From NCBI GenBank assembly GCA_023957125.1, contig JAMLHL010000007.1, positions 124,001 to 188,000 on the forward strand: a stretch of DNA of 64,000 nucleotides. Reading direction: 5' to 3'. The stretch's first letter is position 1. Every line of letters begins with the position of its first letter. The stretch comes from Chitinophagaceae bacterium. Its GTDB lineage: Bacteria; Bacteroidota; Bacteroidia; Chitinophagales; Chitinophagaceae. The notes beneath the pieces are model-generated. The model saw nothing but the letters and a program-made list of their open reading frames with translations, was not told the DNA's origin and searched no databases. Both the position numbers and the translations under genes were made by a program. Positions 1 to 8,758 of the stretch are shown in pieces.

Positions 1-858
1 ATAAATCACGTTATCATTCTTTTCAATTATTTCTTTAACAAGCTGCGGTATGCTCTCCAGCACATCTGCCGGTGTTTGATAGGTAACGCCAATACTGAAC
101 ACTACTCTTCTTTTTTGCATGCGTTTGTAATTGTGCACGCGGGAATCCGTAAGATCTTTATTGGAGCATATAAGCTGTTCACCCGATAATGTTCTCAGCC
201 GTGTGGTTTTTATACCGATGTATTCTACAACACCCATTTTGTCGTCAATAATGATAAAGTCGCCAATCTCAAAAGGCCTGTCAAACAGGATAACAAAATA
301 GCTGAACAGGTCGCCCAAAATGGTTTGTGCGGCAAGCGCAATGGCAATACCACCAATGCCAAGCCCTGCAATAATGGAGGTGACATCGTACCCCAGATTG
401 CTCAGCAGGAATACAATACCCAATATCCATACAGCCACCTTTACAATCACCAGCAATCCCCTGGCCTGCTTTTGCTTCAGGTCGCCGTCTTCCTGTTTTT
501 TTAAAATGCCCAGCACAAAGTATTGTATTACTTTAGTGATAAGCTGCAGCACAAAAAAAGTGATTACAAGCAATATTGCAACACGGATAATATTGCGAAC
601 TTTTTCCGGAAAATCAAGGTTATGGAGCAGCAGGTATATTACCAGGAAATAGGAAATGGGTATAATGGTTTTTTCAATGGCAGCTACTATAAGATCATCT
701 ATTGAGGTTGCAGTTCTGAGCGACCATCTTTTAAGCCATTGTAACGCAATTTTTTTAAATACTTTGATCAATATGAAGCCAAGCACAATACCTCCAATAG
801 TAATCGCCCAGGAACGCAATGAGTTGCCTAAATAAATATTATCCCAGAAATCATTCAT
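1..858 (-). CDS. MscS-family mechanosensitive ion channel (C-terminus cut by window edge)
   Basis: Small-conductance mechanosensitive channel that releases solutes from the cytoplasm on hypo-osmotic shock. I translated the open minus-strand frame from the ATG at 858 to the window edge: 286 codons with no stop. The first about 130 residues hold several hydrophobic helices. They are followed by the glycine/alanine-rich pore helix of the family (IAGLGIGGIAIALAAQ) and then a soluble beta domain (FEIGDFIIIDDKMGVVEYIG), as in MscS. The C-terminal part of the cytoplasmic cage lies outside the window. It sits upstream of, and divergent from, a universal stress protein gene, in a block of ion-homeostasis genes. 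Family assignment is firm; the gating range is unknown. Confidence 0.9.
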   Translation of the reverse strand, partial: MNDFWDNIYLGNSLRSWAITIGGIVLGFILIKVFKKIALQWLKRWSLRTATSIDDLIVAAIEKTIIPISYFLVIYLLLHNLDFPEKVRNIIRVAILLVITFFVLQLITKVIQYFVLGILKKQEDGDLKQKQARGLLVIVKVAVWILGIVFLLSNLGYDVTSIIAGLGIGGIAIALAAQTILGDLFSYFVILFDRPFEIGDFIIIDDKMGVVEYIGIKTTRLRTLSGEQLICSNKDLTDSRVHNYKRMQKRRVVFSIGVTYQTPADVLESIPQLVKEIIEKNDNVIY

Positions 859-1281
859 AGCGTTTGGTTTTTGAATGTTAATAAATAATAGTGAAATTCT
901 TTTGGTAATACGGCTCCCGACAGTGCTTCAGAAGAGATATGAAAAAACTCTTGAATAATGAACAACCAGGAAGAGTATATAGCGGGCACTTAAAATGCGT
1001 TTGTTAAAACGCCATACCACATTTTTCTTAGTTAATGTATATACAGAAGTTCCAAAGGTAATTAAAACATTACACTTTTAATGCCTTTAACGCTATTACT
1101 ATTAAATAGCAAGAAAAAGCCATTGCGGTTGTATGCATCCATTATAAGTACAGGATAAGCAAAAAATTCCGGCATGTATATTACCGGTATAATGTTGGCA
1201 TATCCAATTATGAATGTGGTATGTTTGCAAAAAATATATTTTTAAACGTATTTCGCAGATGCAACGTTGAATAGTTTTCAA
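859..1281. other. 423-bp intergenic region between mscS and usp
   Basis: Divergent promoter region, AT-rich. The right half holds the usp promoter candidate listed separately. I see no RNA gene, no convincing small ORF and no clear promoter motif for the mscS side. Confidence 0.6.
1195..1227 (+). promoter_or_regulatory. Candidate Bacteroidota promoter for the universal stress gene
   Basis: A TATGTTTG at 1220-1227 matches the Bacteroidota -7 consensus TAnnTTTG exactly. A TTGG at 1195-1198 lies about 21 bases upstream, in the position of the -33 element. Predicted transcription start is near 1231, giving a leader of about 50 nt before the ATG at 1282. Motif match only. Confidence 0.55.
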
Positions 1282-2097
1282 ATGACAAAATATCACATCC
1301 GTAAAATAGCTGTTGCCACAAACTTTACGCCGGAAGCCGGCCATGCATTGCAATACGCGGTATTGCTGGCCAAAAGGTATAATGCTGTCTTAGACATCAT
1401 ACATGCGGTTTCCCCGGCAGAATCAAAAAATAAAAAAGCGGAGTTTGTAAGTGCAGCTTATGAAAAGCTGAAAAAACAAAAAGCAGACGTTCTTTCAAAC
1501 AATGAGCTGGAAATAAAGCTGTATGCCCGTGTTGGAGAGGTGGAAGCATTTGCTCATAAATATTGTATCGAAAATAAAACAGATCTTTTGGTTATCGGGG
1601 TTCAGACCGGAGTGAAAAAGTATTTTGCTGCTACGGAAGCCTATAAGATCATCATGAAAGTCGAATGCCCCGTTTTATCTGTTCCCCTAAGTTTTAAGCA
1701 ACATTATTTTCATAGTATTTTGTTCCCTGTAAGAAGCGTGACCGGCGTAGAAAATAAAATTTTGTATACAAAGCCTTTTATTGATAAAGAGGGCGCGGCA
1801 CTTTATATTATTAATTTTGGTGAAATAGATACGGAAAAGATCAATGAAATTGCCGGCATTGCAAAAAGCCAGGGCGTTGAATTTAAAGTATATGATTTAC
1901 AAAAAACTGCTAAAAAAAATATCCCTGCGCAGGTGATCGCTTACGCAAAAGAGAATGGCAATGACCTTATTGTTATCAATGCTACCTCGGAAAAAGAGTG
2001 GTACGATATATTTGGAGAAAATTATACGGAATACATCCTGAAGGAGTCTGATATTGCTGTTGTATCCATAACGCATTTATTTGAGTCCAAAAGCTAA
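1282..2097 (+). CDS. Universal stress protein, tandem UspA domains
   Basis: Soluble stress protein with two UspA-like alpha/beta domains in one 271-aa chain. The first runs over about residues 3-135 (opening IRKIAVATNFTPEAG, with the VIGVQTG strand-loop). The second and more divergent one runs from about 145 to the end (YFHSILFPV opening). The open frame extends to a TTG at 1267, but the ATG at 1282 gives the usual Usp beginning directly before the first beta strand and is chosen. The family binds ATP or acts in stress survival; the nucleotide-binding loop G-x2-G-x9-G is not clear here, so ATP binding is uncertain. It is divergent from an MscS channel and next to NhaA and K+ channel genes, consistent with a general envelope or ionic stress role. 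Confidence 0.88.
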   Translation: MTKYHIRKIAVATNFTPEAGHALQYAVLLAKRYNAVLDIIHAVSPAESKNKKAEFVSAAYEKLKKQKADVLSNNELEIKLYARVGEVEAFAHKYCIENKTDLLVIGVQTGVKKYFAATEAYKIIMKVECPVLSVPLSFKQHYFHSILFPVRSVTGVENKILYTKPFIDKEGAALYIINFGEIDTEKINEIAGIAKSQGVEFKVYDLQKTAKKNIPAQVIAYAKENGNDLIVINATSEKEWYDIFGENYTEYILKESDIAVVSITHLFESKS

Positions 2098-2147
2098 GCG
2101 TCAGGGCCCATTGCCATGGCTTGACAGCCGACTGACTACCATTTTTT

Positions 2148-3434
2148 TTACTGCCTGATCAAAACTATATTTTTTGTTTTCAGCCTTTCTGCCAGCCAGG
2201 GTTTCAGCTTTTCCTCTTCAATATCTTCAGGGGCATTATAGAGTAATATGCATTGTATCTGAACGCTGTCAGTATTCGGGTATTGCTCAATTTTTCCCAG
2301 CGATATATTTTTTACAGCGGGAAACAGAATATTTAATTCTTTGGTCAGCGTAGGATCATCCAGCTTGTATTTGTTCAATTCACTTTTCAGGTTATTGATA
2401 GCAATATCCTTTTCAGAAAGCACATTTTCTTTTTTGTTGATCTCGTTTAATATCTCAGATTTCAGGTCTTCATCATTTTGCCTGAATGTCAGCTCTGTGT
2501 TGGCAGCGCCCATGTTGGAGAGTATCCGGTTATAGGTCTCGATCTCTTTTTCACTCAGCTTCCTGTTCAGTAAGGCCAGCTCTACTTTTCTCGGGTTGCT
2601 CTTGTAATCTATTTTTTTGTAAATAACCATATTGCCGTTGCTCACGAATTCGGTATTAATAAACTGCTCTACTGTTTTAGTGTATTTTTTTTCATTCCAG
2701 AGTGTATATGCCAGGTAAAAGCTGGGAATGATCATGATAAAAAGCAACGAAGTAATACCTATCCTGATCTGCCTGCTATATCGTATGCTCTTAAAACTGG
2801 CCGCAGGATACTTCAGGTATTTCACCACAAAGAAAGTGGCAATACATATAAAGAAGCAATTGATGGTATATAAATAAAAAGCCCCCGCAAAATATGGAAA
2901 GTTAAAGGTGGCGATCCCATAGCCGGCGGTGCACAGGGGCGGCATTAATGCGGTGGCAATTGCCACGCCCGGGATCGGGTTACCTTTTTCAACACGGGTT
3001 ACGGCAATTACTCCTACCAGTCCCCCGAAGAAAGCAATGAGCACATCGTATATATTAGGCGAAGTCCTGGCTAAAATTTCCGATTGCACATCTTTAAAAG
3101 GGCTGAAATAAAAGTACAGGGCAGATACCAATAAGCTTACACCGGTGGCGATAACAAGGTTTTTCATAGACTTCTTTAATAGCGGGAAGTCATAAGTACC
3201 TAATGCAAAACCTGCACCCACAATCGGGCCCATCAACGGGGAGATCAGCATGGCTCCGATGATAACGGCCGTGGAGTTAACATTCAGCCCGACAGAGGCA
3301 ATAATGATGGCGCAGGCTAATATCCAAAGATTAGAGCCACGGAAGGAAATGTTGTTGAACACATTTTCCTGCACTTTCTTTTTATCCTCTTCTCCGTTAT
3401 GTAAGTTTATAAATTCAATTATTTTATTGTTCAT
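2148..3434 (-). CDS. DUF389 / TIGR00341-type multi-pass membrane protein
   Basis: Conserved integral membrane protein of unknown function (hydrophobic domain family DUF389). From the ATG at 3434 it is 428 aa: a short soluble N-terminus, a hydrophobic core to about residue 240 with family-typical segments (VNSTAVIIGAMLISPLMGPI and GVAIATALMPPLCTAGYG), then a charged, probably coiled tail of about 180 aa. The frame stays open back to 3542, but that extension would run through the preceding channel gene, so the internal ATG 19 nt after the channel stop is preferred. It is third in the order nhaA - K+ channel - DUF389, which suggests an ion or pH homeostasis operon; this role is inferred. Confidence 0.85.
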   Translation of the reverse strand: MNNKIIEFINLHNGEEDKKKVQENVFNNISFRGSNLWILACAIIIASVGLNVNSTAVIIGAMLISPLMGPIVGAGFALGTYDFPLLKKSMKNLVIATGVSLLVSALYFYFSPFKDVQSEILARTSPNIYDVLIAFFGGLVGVIAVTRVEKGNPIPGVAIATALMPPLCTAGYGIATFNFPYFAGAFYLYTINCFFICIATFFVVKYLKYPAASFKSIRYSRQIRIGITSLLFIMIIPSFYLAYTLWNEKKYTKTVEQFINTEFVSNGNMVIYKKIDYKSNPRKVELALLNRKLSEKEIETYNRILSNMGAANTELTFRQNDEDLKSEILNEINKKENVLSEKDIAINNLKSELNKYKLDDPTLTKELNILFPAVKNISLGKIEQYPNTDSVQIQCILLYNAPEDIEEEKLKPWLAERLKTKNIVLIRQ

Positions 3435-3453
3435 ATTTACAGGGTTACAATAA

Positions 3454-4365
3454 TTAAATATGTAAAGAATGCCCGCAATGATAGCAATATTCAGCATCGT
3501 TTCTGTGACCTTCCCGGTTGCAGTGAGCGCATACCACTCCATTTAAGCTGTCTTGTTGTGATGGACGGATATTTTGGTCATTGCCGGTCGCTGCTTTGCT
3601 GAATTGCCTTGCGATCTCTACACCTACTATTCCGGTGGGAACCGCAATAATTCCATAACCTGTAACCATGAGCGCCATTGATAAAAACTGCCCTACAGGC
3701 GTTGCCGGCACGATATCTCCATACCCGACTGTGGTAAGCGTAACAATGGTGTAAAATACACTTTTGGGAATACTTGTAAAACCGTTTTCAGGGCCTTCAA
3801 TATAATACATCAATGTTCCAATTAATACGGATATGACCATAACCGTGTACAGAAATACCAAAACTTTGGCCCTGCTTGCCATCAGCGCTACTTTAAGCTT
3901 TGAAGATTCCTGCATAAATTCCATCAGCTTTAGCACCCGGAACAGCCTTAGCAGTCTGAGTATCCTCAGGCTGCCGAATATGTGGCTTCCTGAAATAAAA
4001 ATCGAAACAAACATCGGCAAAATAGAAAGCAGATCTATGATGCCATAAAAGCTGAAAATGTATTTTACAGGCTTTCTGCTTACAAAAATCCTCAATGCAT
4101 ATTCCAAACCAAAAAGCACCATAAATATCCATTCAAGCAACATCAGCTCTTTGTGAAAAATCAGGTCAATACCTTCTACGGTTTCCAGCATAATGGTAAA
4201 CACACTTAGAAGGATGACAACTAATAACCCGATATCAAACGCTTTTCCCGCTGGCGTGTTTACACCATATATAATGATATAAACTTTTTGCCTGAACAGG
4301 TCGAGCCTGCTTTTATTTTGTTGATACTGTGTTTCCATTTGTTCAGATAATTTTTCTGCTTTCAA
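3454..4365 (-). CDS. Voltage-gated potassium channel (Kv-like, six TM) with C-terminal zinc ribbon
   Basis: Six-transmembrane K+ channel subunit. S1-S3 helices lie before residue 130. An S4-like voltage sensor with regularly spaced arginines (RILRLLRLFRVLK, 134-146) follows, then S5, and the selectivity filter TVGYGD at 212-217 before S6. The 303-aa chain ends in a small Cys4 zinc ribbon (CAHC about 20 residues before CYHC), which is unusual for a channel tail and may be a regulatory domain. The listed start is a TTG whose bases overlap the nhaA stop (TTGA, 4 bp). An ATG at 4338, 24 nt after the nhaA stop, would give 294 aa and is equally possible. Translational coupling to nhaA is likely. 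Confidence 0.88.
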   Translation of the reverse strand: MKAEKLSEQMETQYQQNKSRLDLFRQKVYIIIYGVNTPAGKAFDIGLLVVILLSVFTIMLETVEGIDLIFHKELMLLEWIFMVLFGLEYALRIFVSRKPVKYIFSFYGIIDLLSILPMFVSIFISGSHIFGSLRILRLLRLFRVLKLMEFMQESSKLKVALMASRAKVLVFLYTVMVISVLIGTLMYYIEGPENGFTSIPKSVFYTIVTLTTVGYGDIVPATPVGQFLSMALMVTGYGIIAVPTGIVGVEIARQFSKAATGNDQNIRPSQQDSLNGVVCAHCNREGHRNDAEYCYHCGHSLHI

Positions 4366-5702
4366 TTTTCACTCCTGTTCTTACATTGGCTTTTCAAAAT
4401 AATATAGCCCAGAACTCCGCCTATGATAGATGCGGCAAAGATCCCGATCTTAGCCTGCATTTTGTATTCTTCATGCGAAAATGCCAGTTGCGTAACAAAT
4501 AACGACATGGTAAACCCAATGGAGCCTAATAACCCAAGCGCTAAAAGGTTTTTCAGGTTCATTCCTTTGGGAAACGGAGCAATATTGAGCTTAACACACA
4601 GCCAGGTAAACAAAAATATCCCGACCGTTTTACCGATCAAAAGACCCAGCGCAACACCCAGCGCAACATTTGTACTGAAGATCTGTTTTACATCAATGTC
4701 CAATACGGAAACACCGGCATTGGCCAAGGCAAAGATGGGGATGATCATAAAGGTCACCATAGGGTGCATGGAATGTTCTAACAATTGCAAAGGCGGAATA
4801 GCTTTATCGGTGTTGTTCTTCACTTCGTCCAGGATGTGCAACTGCTGATTGGTGAGGGTGGGTATCTTACTGTTGGAATCTGCTTCTTTAAAGAGGTTAA
4901 GATAGTTTTTGATCTTCAGGATATAATCATTTTCGCTTAGCTTCACATTGGCAGGAATGGTAAAAGCAGCCAATACTGCAGCAATGGTAGCATGAACGCC
5001 GGATAGCAGGAATGCCGTCCACACACCGCCGATCCCGAAAATGGCATAAAAAAGAATACTTCTTATCCCGGCTTTATTGCCTAAGTACATGATGAGCAGA
5101 AAGCCGAACCCCAGCAGCAGGTTCAATACCGAAATGTCTGAAGTATAAAAAAAGGCAATCACCAAAACTGCTCCCAGGTCATCTACAATTGCCAGGGCGG
5201 TAAGAAATACTTTTAAAGACAGTGGAACTCTTTTGCCCAGCAAATACAATACCCCAAGGGCAAAAGCGATATCTGTAGCCATCGGGATACCCCACCCGCG
5301 CTGTACTTCGCCTGCGGGGTTAAAAGCAAAATAAATTGCGGCAGGCACAAGCATACCGCCTATTGCAGCAGCAATAGGAAGCAAAGCCTTCCTGGGATCA
5401 GACAGTTCCCCGGCTACTATTTCCCTTTTCAGCTCGAGCCCTACCACGAAAAAGAAAACAGCCATCAGCCCATCGTTTATCCAATGGTGCAGGTTGTATT
5501 CCAGGTAAGTTTTGCCATCAAATTGAAACCCGAACCTGTGTTCCAAAAAATGGTGATAATCGTGTGCCCACGGGGAGTTGGCTAAGATCAAAGCTATAAG
5601 GACACTAATACCCAATACAAGGCCCCCAGCCTTTTCATTCTGAATAAATTTCTGGATCGGGTAAACGACTTTATCAATCTGGTACTTTTTAGTACGACTC
5701 AT
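4362..5702 (-). CDS. nhaA: Na+/H+ antiporter NhaA
   Basis: Inner-membrane antiporter exchanging cytoplasmic Na+ for external H+ in pH and salt homeostasis. The 446-aa chain carries the family's functional acids: the MATDIAF segment (D144, matching E. coli D133) and the paired aspartates VDD at D174-D175 (E. coli D163/D164). A hydrophilic insertion of about 50 residues after position 265 separates the two halves, lengthening it over the E. coli protein (388 aa); such insertions occur in Bacteroidota homologues. It starts at ATG 5702, shortly after a good -7 box, and is the first gene of a set with the K+ channel (4-bp overlap) and the DUF389 protein. Confidence 0.95.
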   Translation of the reverse strand: MSRTKKYQIDKVVYPIQKFIQNEKAGGLVLGISVLIALILANSPWAHDYHHFLEHRFGFQFDGKTYLEYNLHHWINDGLMAVFFFVVGLELKREIVAGELSDPRKALLPIAAAIGGMLVPAAIYFAFNPAGEVQRGWGIPMATDIAFALGVLYLLGKRVPLSLKVFLTALAIVDDLGAVLVIAFFYTSDISVLNLLLGFGFLLIMYLGNKAGIRSILFYAIFGIGGVWTAFLLSGVHATIAAVLAAFTIPANVKLSENDYILKIKNYLNLFKEADSNSKIPTLTNQQLHILDEVKNNTDKAIPPLQLLEHSMHPMVTFMIIPIFALANAGVSVLDIDVKQIFSTNVALGVALGLLIGKTVGIFLFTWLCVKLNIAPFPKGMNLKNLLALGLLGSIGFTMSLFVTQLAFSHEEYKMQAKIGIFAASIIGGVLGYIILKSQCKNRSEN

Positions 5703-5729
5703 TCTTACAGTATATTAGTACGAAATTGA

Positions 5730-5737
5730 CAAAGATA
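5730..5737 (-). promoter_or_regulatory. -7 box of the nhaA promoter
   Basis: On the minus strand this reads TATCTTTG, a perfect TAnnTTTG. The expected start point is around 5726, leaving a leader of about 24 nt before the nhaA ATG at 5702. No clear TTTG -33 element is seen at the usual spacing. Confidence 0.5.
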
Positions 5738-6060
5738 ACTCCTAAAGGTTATATAGGAGATAACGAAGTTGTTGTATAGCACGGAGCCTTATGTTATCTT
5801 ATTAAGGTGTCTTGAAAAAAGCGTGAAGAAACCACACGCTGTGCTACACAAAACTTTTTTTTATTTGGTTTTTAACTAATAGTCGAACCAGTTGTGTATG
5901 GGAGAAGCAGCAACAAGAAGTATTGCATAAACCAGGTACGTAGTAAGGATGTTTCATCGGCTTGAATTACAAGCTTTTTATATTTTAATCATCACCTGTT
6001 GCGCCACAATCCGTTCATCATTCCTATCGCTATTGGACATTTACTTTTTGATTTTACTGG

Positions 6061-6100
6061 CAGGCGCAGTCTTTCTGCCTGCGTTGAACCACTGCGCCTG
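6061..6100. repeat. Inverted repeat (10-bp perfect arms)
   Basis: CAGGCGCAGT at 6061-6070 is perfectly complementary to ACTGCGCCTG at 6091-6100, with a 20-nt loop that can itself pair with the left arm (CTGCCTGCG). There is no T-run, so it is not a classical terminator. Confidence 0.6.
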
Positions 6101-6108
6101 GACTTATT

Positions 6109-6186
6109 GCGGATGAAGATCAGGCAGGAGTAATTGTAATCTGTTGTTGGTATATCCGTAATTACTCCTGCCTGACCCTCATCCGG
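6109..6186. repeat. 27-bp imperfect inverted repeat with 24-bp spacer
   Basis: Arms at 6109-6135 and 6160-6186 match at 24 of 27 positions when one is reverse-complemented; the core TCAGGCAGGAGTAATT is perfect. No poly-T follows. It could be the folded remnant of a small mobile element or a REP-like palindrome. The next ORF begins one base after the right arm. Confidence 0.7.
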
Positions 6187-7113
6187 ATGTTTACTTTACA
6201 ACTATTGTTAATCGTTATACCTGGTGACGGAAATCGAAGTTATTGCCCTACGCCGACCTACGAAAGTCTGCTCCGCCTATCGGCGGATTGCCCTGCGGGT
6301 TTTAGAAAAAAAATCTTCATCCCTTCTTTTTTTCTTTGGTCAGCACTATTACATCTTCTCATTGTGTCAACACTATCTGCGATATACCGGATAGTAGGTG
6401 CGAAAGTGATGCTAAGCATTGATGCCGCTCATTGTCAGCAGCGCAGTTATGTATGGAGCGATGGGCAGACCACCCCCACTATTGAAGTGGATATCGCCGG
6501 CCGTTATACGGCATCAGCATACAATGACGGCGGCGTTGAAATGGTTTCAAAGGACATAATACTATCCCCTTCTCAAAAGCCGGTGCTCACGATCTCTTTT
6601 GCGGGTTGTCCGGAGAAAAATATCCATTTTACGGCTGCCGTTGATAACGCATCCATACAGGATCTTGTTAAATGGTATGTCAACGACACGCTGAAATTCC
6701 AGGGTAAATCCTTTTCGTTTCGGGGCGTCAACGATATGAAGGTACACGCTACCGTAAGGGATCCATCCGGCTTATGTTATCCTGAAACTATTATATATTC
6801 CAATACGATTATCCTCGACTGTATTGCAAATACAAATTCAGATCAGGATTCAACTCTGCCCCGAAAAGCGCTGAAGATATCTCCCAATCCCACATCTCAT
6901 AATATAACGTTCAGTATAAACACACCAGCGGCCGGAAACTACCAGGTTGAACTGTGGAATGCCACAGGACAGATACAACTGCGCCGTAATATATGGATAG
7001 ACCAGGGATCATCCAAGCATACATTACCTTTGCCATCCATACGATCAGGTATCTATTATTTTAAAATATCCGGGAGAGGCACTCAATATTCGCAAAAAGT
7101 ATCCGTTTGGTAG
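6187..7113 (+). CDS. Protein with T9SS type A C-terminal sorting domain; N-terminus doubtful
   Basis: The 308-aa frame ends in a type IX secretion sorting tail: LKISPNPTSHNITFSIN near residue 230, then GIYYFKISG and a basic, KVSV-ending strand, typical of cargo cleaved and anchored by the T9SS. Before it lies an Ig/PKD-like stretch (YVWSDGQTTPTIEV...GRYTASA), as found in long multi-domain adhesins. The N-terminus is odd. The first ATG lies directly against an inverted repeat, and the first 40 codons cross a small hairpin (6272-6287) and do not look like a normal signal peptide; a hydrophobic stretch follows only at residues 43-65 with no start codon before it. This is probably the 3' end of a larger cargo gene brought next to unrelated sequence. 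It may be translated, but export is uncertain. Confidence 0.55.
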   Translation: MFTLQLLLIVIPGDGNRSYCPTPTYESLLRLSADCPAGFRKKIFIPSFFLWSALLHLLIVSTLSAIYRIVGAKVMLSIDAAHCQQRSYVWSDGQTTPTIEVDIAGRYTASAYNDGGVEMVSKDIILSPSQKPVLTISFAGCPEKNIHFTAAVDNASIQDLVKWYVNDTLKFQGKSFSFRGVNDMKVHATVRDPSGLCYPETIIYSNTIILDCIANTNSDQDSTLPRKALKISPNPTSHNITFSINTPAAGNYQVELWNATGQIQLRRNIWIDQGSSKHTLPLPSIRSGIYYFKISGRGTQYSQKVSVW

Positions 7114-7310
7114 CCGAAGCAACGCTCTCCCCTATCCCGTAAGCGCTCACGCCATAACCTGTTTTTTCGCAATGTTGTTCTGAAGTATTATAAAAATAAC
7201 GATTATTCGTTGTAATTTGGCGATGGGCCAAACGGAAAGCCGCTGTGTTTGTTTTAAAATAAGTCAGTGCCGTTCTCAAATTTTTTCCGGTTCGTTCATT
7301 ACAAATAATT

Positions 7311-8081
7311 ATGAAAAGAAACCCGATACCGCCTTCCTTTATTATTTTCCTGGGGCTGACTTTGTTTCCTCCGTTTTATGCCTGTACCCAGATTTTGCGG
7401 GTGGCCGTGGCTGCAAATGCCCAGTTTGTAATGAATGACATTAAGAAGGCTTTTGAACAAAAGGGAACGGCCAGGATCGAACTGATCGTGAGCTCTTCAG
7501 GAAAATTGACGGCGCAAATTTCGCACGGCGCACCTTATGACCTTTTTCTTTCGGCGGATATGAAATATCCCGAACAGTTATACAACCGGGGATACACACT
7601 TGAGGCGCCATCCGTTTATGCTTACGGCAGTTTGGTACTCTGGACTTTGAAAAAAAAATATTTGGATAATGGCTTAAACAGCGTGACAAATCCGGAAATA
7701 AAAACCATTGCAATTGGCAACCCCTCTACTGCACCTTACGGCATGGCGGCTGTTCAGGTGTTAAAAAATGCGGGGATTTATGAGAAAGTAAAATCAAAAA
7801 TTGTTTATGGCGAAAGTGTTTCACAAGTCAACCAGTATCTTATCAGCGGCGCAGCCGACCTTGTTTTCACTGCAAAATCAGTTGTGATGACACCTGGTCT
7901 GAAACAAAAAGGACAATGGACGGAACCGCCGGAATCTCTTTATGATCCTATTAAGCAGGGAATGGTTATTTTGAAAAACGCCGCCAAAAATAACCTGAAA
8001 GCGGCAAGGGAATTTTTTGACTTTCTTTCCGGTCCGGAAGCAAAAGCTATCTTTACATCTTATGGATATATCGTAAAATGA
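7311..8081 (+). CDS. modA: Molybdate ABC transporter, periplasmic binding protein ModA
   Basis: Captures molybdate (or tungstate) and delivers it to ModB. The 256-aa protein has a hydrophobic signal peptide (residues 1-24, ending ...PPFYA before C25, which may be a lipid anchor) and then the family opening LRVAVAANAQFVMNDI. The SSGKLTAQI segment binds the oxyanion through Ser, and NPSTAPYGMAAVQVL marks the second lobe. It starts modABC and overlaps modB by 4 bp. A 5-bp inverted repeat with a 4-bp spacer at 7198-7211 lies in the upstream region and could be an operator, but I cannot assign a regulator. Confidence 0.93.
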   Translation: MKRNPIPPSFIIFLGLTLFPPFYACTQILRVAVAANAQFVMNDIKKAFEQKGTARIELIVSSSGKLTAQISHGAPYDLFLSADMKYPEQLYNRGYTLEAPSVYAYGSLVLWTLKKKYLDNGLNSVTNPEIKTIAIGNPSTAPYGMAAVQVLKNAGIYEKVKSKIVYGESVSQVNQYLISGAADLVFTAKSVVMTPGLKQKGQWTEPPESLYDPIKQGMVILKNAAKNNLKAAREFFDFLSGPEAKAIFTSYGYIVK

Positions 8082-8758
8082 GTCTTTCGTTTGAACCCAT
8101 TGCACTTAGTCTCGAACTGGCACTGATCACCACGGTTTTGTTGCTGATTTTCGGCATTCCGTTGGCTGCTTTACTGGCTTTCCGTTCTTTCCGGTTGAAA
8201 TCGGTTGCCGAGGCGGTTATCAGTCTGCCCCTGGTATTGCCACCTTCGGTATTGGGATTTTATTTATTGGTGGCATTCAGCCCCGGAAATTTCTTTGGCA
8301 GATTTTTAGACTATTGGTTTGACATTCGTTTGGTATTTTCATTTCCCGGCCTCGTTATCGGCTCCGTAATTTACAGTTTGCCTTTTATGATACATCCTTT
8401 GCAAGCGGGTTTTCAAAGCCTTCCGGCTAACCTGAAAGAAGCTTCTTATACGCTTGGGAAAAACCGCAGGCAAACTTTGTTGTATGTTTTACTGCCCAAC
8501 ATAAAACCGGCAATTTTAACCGGAATTGTTTTAACCTTTGCCCATACGATGGGGGAATTCGGGGTGGTGCTGATGATTGGCGGAAATCTGGAAGGGAAAA
8601 CCAAAGTGGCTTCCATAGCCATTTATGATGCCGTAGAATCTTTGGATTATCACAGCGCCCATATTTATTCGCTTATACTGCTCCTGATATCCTTTGGCAT
8701 CCTGCTGTTTACCTACCGGCTGAACAGAAAAATTTTCAAACCTGCTTCCCGTCTATGA
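8078..8758 (+). CDS. modB: Molybdate ABC transporter permease ModB
   Basis: Inner-membrane permease for molybdate, 226 aa with about five transmembrane helices. The cytoplasmic coupling loop EASYTLGKNRRQTLLYVLLP matches the EAA motif contacted by ModC. The segment LVLPPSVLGFYLLVAF is typical of ModB. Start and stop overlap the neighbouring genes by 4 bp each (ATGA), so the three proteins are translationally coupled. Confidence 0.94.
   Translation: MSLSFEPIALSLELALITTVLLLIFGIPLAALLAFRSFRLKSVAEAVISLPLVLPPSVLGFYLLVAFSPGNFFGRFLDYWFDIRLVFSFPGLVIGSVIYSLPFMIHPLQAGFQSLPANLKEASYTLGKNRRQTLLYVLLPNIKPAILTGIVLTFAHTMGEFGVVLMIGGNLEGKTKVASIAIYDAVESLDYHSAHIYSLILLLISFGILLFTYRLNRKIFKPASRL

Larger units (their letters stand above)
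5703..6186. other. 484-bp intergenic region upstream of nhaA, hairpin-rich
   Basis: The left end holds the nhaA promoter. The right end (6061-6186) holds two successive inverted repeats listed separately. In between, 5760-6060 is AT-rich with no ORF or RNA that I can support. Confidence 0.6.

Noticed and set aside
7114..7310. Molybdenum-cofactor riboswitch before modA
   Set aside because: No extended paired structure of that class could be drawn; only a short inverted repeat at 7198-7211 is present.
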